NCBI GenBank assembly: GCA_030540195.1
Contig: JAUNWT010000007.1
Location: forward strand, 1-50,314
Origin: Bacillota bacterium
GTDB lineage: Bacteria > Bacillota_I > Bacilli_A > Erysipelotrichales > Coprobacillaceae
Length of the DNA: 50,314 bases
Direction of reading: 5' to 3'
The position numbers and the translations under genes are program-made. The notes under the pieces were generated by a model. That model saw only the letters and a program-made list of their open reading frames with translations. It searched no databases and was not told the origin of the DNA. Shown piece after piece: positions 25,194-32,540 of this stretch (within the stretch, counting starts at the first letter, position 1; the number at the start of each line of letters is the position of its first letter).

Positions 25194-25928
25194 ATGATGC
25201 AATTATCACGTGAAGAGAGAATGCTTCACATTGGAAAAATGACAAATGTCAGAGATCTTGGAGGGTATGAAACTCAAGAAGGTTATTATACAAAATCACA
25301 TAAATTTGTAAGAAGCACTTGCCCAAGTGGAATCAGTGATGATTTAAAAGAAAAATTTTATGATTATGGTATTCGCACAGTTATTGATTTAAGAAGTGAT
25401 TATGAGCTTGTTCATCAACCTCATAGTTTAAAAGATTATAAAGATATTGAATACTATCATATTAACTTATTACAAAATGAGAATATGTCAGTACTTCCTG
25501 ATGATATTAAAGATTATCAAGATTTAAGTGGATTTTATATTTTTATGATTGAAGCCAATAAAAAACAATTCAAAAAAGTATTTGAAGTCATTTTAAATCA
25601 TCCTTATGATTGTACACTCTTTAACTGTTCTGCAGGAAAAGATCGTACCGGAATTCTTGCTTGTTTACTTTTAGATCTTGCGGGATGTCATGAATATGAT
25701 ATCGTGAAAGACTATTCAGAATCTTATGAAAACAACATGGAAATGATGAAACAACTAGAAGAAATGTTGCCAAAGGAAGAAGAAAAATTCTTAGGTTCAG
25801 ATCCACGTGTGATGATGCGTTTTCTAGCGTATTTAAGAGAACAATATGGTAGTAGTAAAGGATATTTATTAAATATTGGTCTAAATGAAGATCAAATCGA
25901 AGAAATTAAAGAAAATTTCATAATTTAG
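25194..25928 (+). CDS. Tyrosine/serine phosphatase-like protein (Y_phosphatase3 type)
   Basis: A 244-residue protein with the N-terminal NVRDLGGYETQEG of this family, a general-acid region, and the P-loop FNCSAGKDRTG (nucleophile Cys145, Arg151). The residue before the cysteine is Asn144, where His is usual, which may change the pKa of the nucleophile. Relatives such as Listeria LipA dephosphorylate phosphotyrosine and phosphoinositides. It follows the radical SAM gene by 15 bases. No signal peptide is seen, so it acts in the cytoplasm. A hairpin directly follows it. Confidence 0.87.
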   Translation: MMQLSREERMLHIGKMTNVRDLGGYETQEGYYTKSHKFVRSTCPSGISDDLKEKFYDYGIRTVIDLRSDYELVHQPHSLKDYKDIEYYHINLLQNENMSVLPDDIKDYQDLSGFYIFMIEANKKQFKKVFEVILNHPYDCTLFNCSAGKDRTGILACLLLDLAGCHEYDIVKDYSESYENNMEMMKQLEEMLPKEEEKFLGSDPRVMMRFLAYLREQYGSSKGYLLNIGLNEDQIEEIKENFII

Positions 25929-25932
25929 AAGA

Positions 25933-25975
25933 AAAAACGCCTCCACATGACGAATAAATAAGTGGAGGTATTTTT
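25933..25975 (+). promoter_or_regulatory. Hairpin covering a ribosome binding site; possible terminator
   Basis: CCTCCAC (25940-25946) pairs perfectly with GTGGAGG (25962-25968). A G-U pair, one mismatch and a five-pair A/T extension (25933-25937 with 25971-25975) lengthen the stem. The right arm contains GGAGGT (25964-25969), the ribosome binding site of the ATG at 25976. The structure resembles both a weak terminator for the phosphatase operon and an occluded ribosome binding site. Confidence 0.7.
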
Positions 25976-26377
25976 ATGAAAGCAATCACTTATAAAGAAA
26001 AAAAGGAAGAATTAGAAAAAATATTTCGAGGATATCATCGCGCACAAATGAAGTTGCAGCTTTTAAAAGAAAAAAGCTATTACCCAAGTATTCAACTAGA
26101 TACCGTAAGGGAAAGAAAAAGTTATTACCAAGATAAAGGAACTCAATGGATTGATTCGCTTTATAATAAAGAAGAATTAGAAAAAGCGATACAATCCTAT
26201 GAATTTATTTTAAGTTGTTTAAGTGCAGAAAGCCGTCAAATCATTGAAAAAGATTTTCTCTATAAAGATAAAAAGGATTGGTGGGTTTTGTATTACTCAA
26301 GAAGTACATATTATCGTTTAAAAACAAGAGCGATGGAAGAAGTTTTGTATTATTTTAATTGTTTAGAAAAATCATGA
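25976..26377 (+). CDS. Small protein with sigma-region-4-like C-terminus, unknown function
   Basis: A 133-residue, highly charged, Tyr-rich protein. The first 60 residues look like helical coil (YKEKKEELEKIFRGYHRAQMKLQLLKE). The C-terminal half, from LSAESRQIIEKDFLYKDKKDWW to YYSRSTYYRLKTRAMEEVLYYF, has the pattern of a sigma-70 region 4 or phage ArpU/RinA-type helix-turn-helix. I cannot assign it to a named family. No promoter is visible between it and the phosphatase gene, and its ribosome binding site is within a stem. Its end overlaps the tspO end by 23 bases on the other strand. Confidence 0.7.
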   Translation: MKAITYKEKKEELEKIFRGYHRAQMKLQLLKEKSYYPSIQLDTVRERKSYYQDKGTQWIDSLYNKEELEKAIQSYEFILSCLSAESRQIIEKDFLYKDKKDWWVLYYSRSTYYRLKTRAMEEVLYYFNCLEKS

Positions 26378-26813
26378 AGTTTAAATAGAAGGCAAATATA
26401 AGCCAAAGAAGATAAGGAATGTTTAAATAAAATGCTTTAATATTGATTTCTTTAAAGGTATAAAGCATATAAATGACAGAAATAATTAAGATAATGAGGA
26501 TTAAAAGGGCTAAAAAATAATTTTGTAAATTAAAGAAAAAGAGTGGCCAGATAAAGTTAACTAATAATTGAAATCCATAAAGAATCAATGCCTTTTCTTT
26601 ATTAGAAGAATAACTTTGCACAATAAGATAACTTGAAAGACCCATTAAAAGATAAAGAATCGTCCAAACCACAGGAAAAAGCCAGTTAGGTGGAGAAAAA
26701 GGAGGTCTATTAAGGTCTTGATAGAGAATCGTTGAATCCATGGTTAGAAAACCGCTTAAGCCACCTATAAGTAAAGGAATTAAAAGACAAAGAATCAATG
26801 TTTTTTTATTCAT
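26355..26813 (-). CDS. TspO/MBR family protein
   Basis: A 152-residue, five-helix membrane protein with the family signatures SGFLTMDS, LNRPPFSPPNWLFPVVWTILYLLMGLSSYLI and a WPLFFF segment in the middle. TspO proteins bind porphyrins and tryptophan-rich or cholesterol-like ligands and are tied to tetrapyrrole or stress responses; the role here is not predictable. AGGTGA precedes the ATG. It is transcribed alone. Confidence 0.93.
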   Translation of the reverse strand: MNKKTLILCLLIPLLIGGLSGFLTMDSTILYQDLNRPPFSPPNWLFPVVWTILYLLMGLSSYLIVQSYSSNKEKALILYGFQLLVNFIWPLFFFNLQNYFLALLILIILIISVIYMLYTFKEINIKAFYLNIPYLLWLIFAFYLNFMIFLNN

Positions 26814-26885
26814 AGTATCACCTAATTAATTATATCCTTAAATCATTTTAATATGCTTCTTGCATATATATTATTGGAAAACATG

Positions 26886-26894
26886 TGGTATAAT
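26886..26894 (+). promoter_or_regulatory. Extended -10 promoter of exoA
   Basis: TGGTATAAT, 31 bases before the exoA start. The nearest -35-like TTGCAT (26860-26865) is too far (23 bases), so the extended -10 probably drives it. Confidence 0.7.
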
Positions 26895-26925
26895 AAATTT
26901 ATCTGTTAGAAAAAGAGGAAAAAGT

Positions 26926-27675
26926 ATGAAATTAGTAAGTTGGAATGTCAATGGAATACGTGCGTGCATGCAAAAAGGATTTTTAGAAAGCTTTAAACAA
27001 CTTGATGCGGATATCTTTTGCGTACAAGAAACTAAAATGCAAGAAGGACAAGCAAATATTACTATTGAAGGGTATCATCATTATTTAAATAGTGCAGTAA
27101 AAAAAGGTTATAGTGGAACACTTATTTATACCAAAAAGAAACCGTTACATGTTTTTTATGGAATGAATAAAGAAGAACATGATCAAGAAGGGCGTTTAAT
27201 TACTTTAGAATTTGAAGATTATTATGTCGTTACATGTTATACGCCTAATAGTCAAAATGAACTTAAACGTCTTGATTATCGTCAAGTATGGGAAGACGAT
27301 TTTTTAGCGTATTTATTATCACTTGATAAACCGATTATTTTATGTGGGGATTTGAATGTTGCCCATCAGGAAATTGATTTAAAAAATCCTAAGGCCAATC
27401 GAAAAAATGCAGGATTTAGTGATGAAGAACGTGCAAAAATGACACAACTCTTAAGTCATGGTTTTATTGACACTTATCGTTATTTATATCCTGATGTAGA
27501 AGGGGTGTATTCTTGGTGGTCTTATCGTTTTAAAGCGAGAGAAAAAAATGCAGGATGGCGTATTGACTATTTTATCGTTAGTGATTGTTTAAAAGATAAA
27601 ATTCAAGAAGCTACAATTGAAACGACAATTATGGGAAGTGATCATTGTCCAGTGACACTTACAATTGATTTATAG
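26926..27675 (+). CDS. exoA: Exodeoxyribonuclease III / AP endonuclease
   Basis: A 249-residue Mg-dependent enzyme of base-excision repair. Motifs in order: SWNVNGIRACM, CVQETKMQ (metal-binding Glu), TCYTPNSQ, LCGDLNVAHQEIDL (catalytic Asp/Asn), YSWWSYRFKAREKNAGWRIDYF, and GSDHCPVTL with the catalytic His. I chose ATG 26926 (MKLVSWN) with AGAGGAAAAAG upstream; the frame is open from 26860 but that part spans the promoter. A tiny membrane-protein gene follows 10 bases later. Confidence 0.96.
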   Translation: MKLVSWNVNGIRACMQKGFLESFKQLDADIFCVQETKMQEGQANITIEGYHHYLNSAVKKGYSGTLIYTKKKPLHVFYGMNKEEHDQEGRLITLEFEDYYVVTCYTPNSQNELKRLDYRQVWEDDFLAYLLSLDKPIILCGDLNVAHQEIDLKNPKANRKNAGFSDEERAKMTQLLSHGFIDTYRYLYPDVEGVYSWWSYRFKAREKNAGWRIDYFIVSDCLKDKIQEATIETTIMGSDHCPVTLTIDL

Positions 27676-27685
27676 GAGGTGTATT

Positions 27686-27793
27686 ATGCTTATTGAAGCT
27701 GTTTATTTATCACCACTTGTTTCTCTTTCAATTATTGCCCTTGTCATTATTTTTTCAATTTTTGGATATTTTTATACAAAAACAAAATATTAA
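27686..27793 (+). CDS. 35-residue single-span membrane protein
   Basis: An ATG seven bases after a full AGGAGGT (27674-27680) opens a 35-codon frame ending TAA. The product has a short N-terminus (MLIEAVYLSP), one hydrophobic helix (about 11-29) and a basic tail (YTKTKY). The strong ribosome binding site, clean membrane segment and terminator right behind the stop argue that it is translated. I do not recognise a family. It shares a transcript with exoA. Confidence 0.7.
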   Translation: MLIEAVYLSPLVSLSIIALVIIFSIFGYFYTKTKY

Positions 27794-27819
27794 AAATGCG
27801 CTATTAAAAGCGCATTTTT
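27792..27819. terminator. Bidirectional terminator between the small membrane protein and glycerate kinase
   Basis: AAAAATGCGC (27792-27801) and GCGCATTTTT (27810-27819), loop of eight; A and T runs on each side make it work for both converging transcripts. It contains the glycerate kinase's last codons. Confidence 0.87.
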
Positions 27820-28934
27820 TGTCCTAATTGAATACTTCTTGCTAAACGGAAAGCTGCCTTATAAACATTGTCTTTCGCATTTTCTAAAGCTTCATCAATA
27901 TCACAACAATGATCGACACAACTTTCAATAGTTGTAATACAATCATAAACCTTTCCTATTGGACTACCAATAGAGCCAACAATACAAACTGTTTCAATAC
28001 CTTGTTTTTTTGCTCGTTTCGCGACACCGGTAGGGACTTTTCCATACATCGATTGATGATCAATACGACCTTCACCACTAATAACAAGATCACAATCTTT
28101 AATCACTTCATCAAAATCTACAATATCTAAAACCGTTTCAATACCACTTTGTAAATGCGCTTTTAAAAAAGTCATTAAACCAAAACCTAAACCACCGGCA
28201 GCACCAGAGCCAGGAGCAAGGCTATAATCTTCATAGCCTTCTTGAAGACATATCTTTACTAAGTGTAAAAGACCTTGATCTAAAAAGGCAATATCTTCTT
28301 TTGTGGCACCTTTTTGTGGACCATAAATAGCACTCGCTCCATCTTTTCCACAAAGAGGATTAGAAACATCACACATAACTATGATTTTTGTTTCTTTGAT
28401 TCTTGGATCTAGATTTGTAGAATCAATTTTTTCAATAAAAGGAAGATTGGCTGGAATTGGTTCTAAAGCTTCATTATTTTTATCTAAAAAACGTATTCCT
28501 AAATGATGCGCCATGCCTAAACCACCATCATTGGTTGCAGAGCCCCCAATACCTAAATAAATTTGACGACATCCACGATTGAGGGCATCTTCAATCAATT
28601 CACCTGTTCCAATGGTATTGGCTTTTCTAATTCTTTTTTCTTTGACTAATGGAAGACCAGAAGCACTTGCCATTTCAATAATCGCAAAATCATCGACAAG
28701 ACCATAACTGGCTTCAATTTCTTCATTGAGAGCATTATGGCAAGCTACTGAAATATATTTTCCATTTAATGATTCAACGATGGCTTGAACGGTTCCTTCA
28801 CCACCATCAGCCATTGATAAGGTTTTAAAAGAAACATCTTCAAAAACCTCTTTAAATCCTTTTTGAATACATTTAGATACTTCTAAAGAAGATAAACTTC
28901 CTTTATAAGAATCACTCGCAATTAATATTTTCAT
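27804..28934 (-). CDS. Glycerate kinase (GlxK/GarK family)
   Basis: A 376-residue type II glycerate kinase, phosphorylating D-glycerate to a phosphoglycerate. The family start ILIASDSYKGSLSSLEV, MADGGEGT, EMASASGLPL, GIGGSATNDGGLGMA, CDVSNPLCG, PGSGAAGGLGFGL and SGEGRIDHQSMYGKVPTGVAKRA are all present. AGGAGG precedes the start. It lies 9 bases downstream of addA and is probably read from the addBA transcript; no carbohydrate genes are near. Confidence 0.94.
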   Translation of the reverse strand: MKILIASDSYKGSLSSLEVSKCIQKGFKEVFEDVSFKTLSMADGGEGTVQAIVESLNGKYISVACHNALNEEIEASYGLVDDFAIIEMASASGLPLVKEKRIRKANTIGTGELIEDALNRGCRQIYLGIGGSATNDGGLGMAHHLGIRFLDKNNEALEPIPANLPFIEKIDSTNLDPRIKETKIIVMCDVSNPLCGKDGASAIYGPQKGATKEDIAFLDQGLLHLVKICLQEGYEDYSLAPGSGAAGGLGFGLMTFLKAHLQSGIETVLDIVDFDEVIKDCDLVISGEGRIDHQSMYGKVPTGVAKRAKKQGIETVCIVGSIGSPIGKVYDCITTIESCVDHCCDIDEALENAKDNVYKAAFRLARSIQLGQKMRF

Positions 28935-28943
28935 AAAAACCTC

Positions 28944-31900
28944 CTAAATAACCACATAACGATGAATGTGTAAATAATAAACAATTGCTTCTACTTCATG
29001 GTCAGGAAACATTTGTTTCATGATTTTTTTATAATAATACATTTGACCTTGATGAAGTTCTTCTAAAGTTTGTGTAGAACTTTCTTTAGAAAGCGTATCC
29101 GTTTTATAATCAATGATTGTTATTTTATCTTCATTGATACATAAAACGTCAAAGATTCCATGAATAATTTGGTTATTTTCATTTAATAAAGAAAATTCTT
29201 TTTCTTTATAACAATGTTTACTTTCTAACATCAATTGATAAACATCACTTTCTACAAAGTTTTTTAAATGAACCTTATAATTATTTAATAACTCTTTTGC
29301 ATCTTCATTAAAAACCTCACGTTGAAGTGTTTTTTCAAATGCTTCTTCAAAATCAAGATTCTTTTGTAAAGGGAATAACTCTAAAAACAAATGAACAAGA
29401 GTCCCTCGATCCGTTGCTTTAAAAGAAGAATCTTCGACTTCATCATCTCTTTCAAAATAACGATTTCCATCATCAATAATAGAAGTAACTGCCACGGTTT
29501 TATCAAAGTCACCATGACTTTGATAAACAAAAGCCTTATTTTTTAAATAGATTTCTTCATCTTTCTTTTCCTTTAAAGAAGCAGGATAGATATATTCATC
29601 AATTGTATGCGTATCAATAATCGATGTATGAAACTTAGAATGACAGGTATTAAGTTGCATTTGTTTTTCTTGATACAATTGTAATTGTAACGCGTTATTT
29701 TTTACTTCCGCTAAATCATAACTATTTCTAATCTTTTCATCAAATAAAGAGAAGTCAATACATTGTTGAATAAAATCCGGATGGCGAATCAAAGCAAGCA
29801 TGATCCAATTCAACATTTGATTTGATTTACGAATCGTTGCTGGTAAAAGATGCTTTGAAGCATCTAAGGCCGAATCAATGACTTGTTTTTGCCATTTTTC
29901 AATCATCTTAAGTTCTTTTAAACCGCCTGTTAAAATAAGCTTTTGCGAGGCTCTCGTAAGAGCTACGTAAAGAATACGCATCTCTTCATTAATGGTTTCA
30001 TTATCAAGAATTGTTGAAAAAATACCACGTAAAGGATGAGGGTATTCAACCAATACATTTTTAAAATCACCTAAATCTTGTTTTTGGTGAGGGTTTAAAA
30101 TGATTCCTAAATTCTTATCTTGAATTAATGGGGCCTTACCATCTGCAAAGTTGAATTGATGATTCATTTGATTGACAATTACAATAGGAAACTCTAAACC
30201 TTTTGATTGATGAATGGTCATAAAAGTCACGGCATCTCCATCACTAGAAAGTGTAGCAGGTTTATAATCAATTCCTAAAGTCATGGTTTGGGTAATTTTT
30301 TGTACGATTTGGTAAAGCGAAAGATCTTCGTCTGCTTTCAACATTTCAATAAATAATTGAACATTGGCATAACGTTGTTTTCCATTATAAAGAGAACTAA
30401 TAAACAAATCATATTCATTTTCTTTAATAAATCTTTCTAAGACTTCATAAACAGGATGATTTTGAGCGTATTCTTGCATTTCATGATAATAGTTTAAAAA
30501 GTCAATAGCTTCTTGATCATTTGCTTGTTTTAAAGATTCATACATGGATGTTTTTTCTATTTTATGAAGATACAACCAGTTTTCATCAAAGTGTGTTTTT
30601 GTATAATTACCTTTAAGTAAAGAAATCAAAGCTAGATCATCTAAACAATTATCTAAAGCCTTTAAAAAATAAACACAATCAAGAATTTCATTACTTTCAA
30701 AAAAACCTTTTGTAAGAACAATAAGATTAGGAATAGAAATGGCATCAAAAACCTTTTTATAAGTAATAAAGTTAGCGACATTTCTCATTAAAACGACAAT
30801 GTCTTTATAACTGGCTAAACGATTGCCTGTATAAAAATCAAGTTCTAAATGACCCACCATTTCATGAATTCTTTTACCAATCATTTTTGCTTCATATTCA
30901 ATCATGTCTACTTTTTCTTCTTCGGGTTTTAAAACCAACATGATCTCACTATCAAAACGTTTTTCTTGATCTAAACGATGCATTGCTTGTTGAAGTTTTT
31001 CTTCATTATCACACTTTTCTTTTCTTAAAAAGTCATAATTAAGTTGAGCGTGAGGGTCATTGTCATATTCTAAGCCACCATAACGTTGATCCATAATCGC
31101 ATTGAAAATATAGTTAATACTATCAAGGACAATTTTATTAGAACGATAATTGAATTTTAAATCAATACGTTGATTATTGTCTTTAATGCCATAAGTAAGA
31201 TACTTTTCATTAAAGATATCTAAATCTGCTTTTCTAAAACGATAAATCGATTGTTTCATATCACCAACCATAAAACGATTAATTTCAGGCGTTTGATAAC
31301 GTGAAATCAATAAAATTAAGTTTTCTTGAATTTCATTGGTATCTTGATATTCATCAATCATGATTTCATGAAATTGTTTATAAAGCGTTTGAGCAACCCC
31401 ATTAGATTCACTTAAAAGCTGTAAAGTATATTGTTCCAAATCGTTAAAATCAAGATATGAAAGTGATTTTTTATAAGCTTGGTATTCTTTTTGAAATTCT
31501 TTTAAGTATTTTAAATAGATTTTTAAATGATGAGATGAAACCTTTAAGATTTCACTGAGTTCTTCAATAGAAGAAGGCATACACTTTTTATAAGCTTTAC
31601 TAAAGGTATTCTTTGTTTGATCGAGTAAATCTTTATAGATTTCTTTAATAGAATCATCAACATCTTTATAACTAGCTGCGCGGTGTTTTTCAATTTCAAG
31701 TCCCATTGAAAAATACTTTCTTTGGTCAAATAAAGTTTTTAAATTTTGAAAATAACTCTCTAATACTTGATGAGGTGAGGGAAGTTTCTTTGTTTCTTCA
31801 AAGTAAAATCCAAGACCATATGTTTGACAATAATCTTCCAGTTTCAAATAACTTTCATAAGCTTCTTGATAAGCTTCATGTAAAACTTTCTTTAAAGGTT

Positions 31901-32540
31901 TTTCAATAGGGGTTCCTTCAATTGTTTGTTTGTTGATAACACGATCATAAAGATTTGCATCAACTTCTTTTAAATAATCATCAAAATGATAGACTGTATG
32001 TGAAAGATTATCTAATTGAAAGAGAATTTCTTTAAAGGAGTCAAATTGATAACCCGTATAGTTTTCTTGATAAAATGTATAGAAATCTTCTTCTTGAACC
32101 CATCTTTGTAAACATTGATTCAATATGTTTTCTTTAATAAGTGCCGGATTTTCAATAATTTCAAACTTAGAATCCAAATGGATCATATACCCATATTGAC
32201 TTAATAAATCACTACAAAAAGAATGAAAGTTTGTAATATAAGTATCATTTAATAAAAGCTTTTGTTTTTCTAAATGATCTCTTAAAGAAGCGTCACAGAC
32301 TTGAATCCTTTGATCTAGACTTTCTACTAAACGTTGTTTCATTTCTAAGGCAGCTGCTTTAGTAAAAGTCAAAACAAGTAAAGAGTCAACATTGACATGA
32401 TCATCTTCAATTAATGACATCATACGATTAACTAGAATTTTTGTTTTTCCTGAACCGGCAGGAGCAGAAACAAGAATTGAACTGCCACGACTATAGACCG
32501 CTAAATTTTGTTCATCGTTTAAACTTTTATCTTTCTTCAT
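28944..32540 (-). CDS. addA: ATP-dependent helicase/nuclease subunit A
   Basis: A 1198-residue UvrD-like helicase with a C-terminal RecB-type nuclease, the motor subunit of AddAB that resects double-strand ends until a Chi site. It has a Q-motif (LNDEQNLAV), Walker A SAPAGSGKTKIL (about 25-36), DEYQDTNEIQ (Walker B), GDMKQSIYRFRKAD, later helicase motifs TIHQSKGLEFPIV and ILYVALTRASQKL, and the nuclease core GIFDVL...TIIDYKTDTL near the end. It overlaps addB by 14 bases and is translationally coupled to it. Confidence 0.96.
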   Translation of the reverse strand: MKKDKSLNDEQNLAVYSRGSSILVSAPAGSGKTKILVNRMMSLIEDDHVNVDSLLVLTFTKAAALEMKQRLVESLDQRIQVCDASLRDHLEKQKLLLNDTYITNFHSFCSDLLSQYGYMIHLDSKFEIIENPALIKENILNQCLQRWVQEEDFYTFYQENYTGYQFDSFKEILFQLDNLSHTVYHFDDYLKEVDANLYDRVINKQTIEGTPIEKPLKKVLHEAYQEAYESYLKLEDYCQTYGLGFYFEETKKLPSPHQVLESYFQNLKTLFDQRKYFSMGLEIEKHRAASYKDVDDSIKEIYKDLLDQTKNTFSKAYKKCMPSSIEELSEILKVSSHHLKIYLKYLKEFQKEYQAYKKSLSYLDFNDLEQYTLQLLSESNGVAQTLYKQFHEIMIDEYQDTNEIQENLILLISRYQTPEINRFMVGDMKQSIYRFRKADLDIFNEKYLTYGIKDNNQRIDLKFNYRSNKIVLDSINYIFNAIMDQRYGGLEYDNDPHAQLNYDFLRKEKCDNEEKLQQAMHRLDQEKRFDSEIMLVLKPEEEKVDMIEYEAKMIGKRIHEMVGHLELDFYTGNRLASYKDIVVLMRNVANFITYKKVFDAISIPNLIVLTKGFFESNEILDCVYFLKALDNCLDDLALISLLKGNYTKTHFDENWLYLHKIEKTSMYESLKQANDQEAIDFLNYYHEMQEYAQNHPVYEVLERFIKENEYDLFISSLYNGKQRYANVQLFIEMLKADEDLSLYQIVQKITQTMTLGIDYKPATLSSDGDAVTFMTIHQSKGLEFPIVIVNQMNHQFNFADGKAPLIQDKNLGIILNPHQKQDLGDFKNVLVEYPHPLRGIFSTILDNETINEEMRILYVALTRASQKLILTGGLKELKMIEKWQKQVIDSALDASKHLLPATIRKSNQMLNWIMLALIRHPDFIQQCIDFSLFDEKIRNSYDLAEVKNNALQLQLYQEKQMQLNTCHSKFHTSIIDTHTIDEYIYPASLKEKKDEEIYLKNKAFVYQSHGDFDKTVAVTSIIDDGNRYFERDDEVEDSSFKATDRGTLVHLFLELFPLQKNLDFEEAFEKTLQREVFNEDAKELLNNYKVHLKNFVESDVYQLMLESKHCYKEKEFSLLNENNQIIHGIFDVLCINEDKITIIDYKTDTLSKESSTQTLEELHQGQMYYYKKIMKQMFPDHEVEAIVYYLHIHRYVVI

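Noticed and set aside
25947-25961. Four-codon mini-frame (MTNK) in the loop of the hairpin before the sigma-like gene
   Set aside because: No ribosome binding site in front of it and no sign of leader-peptide logic; likely chance.
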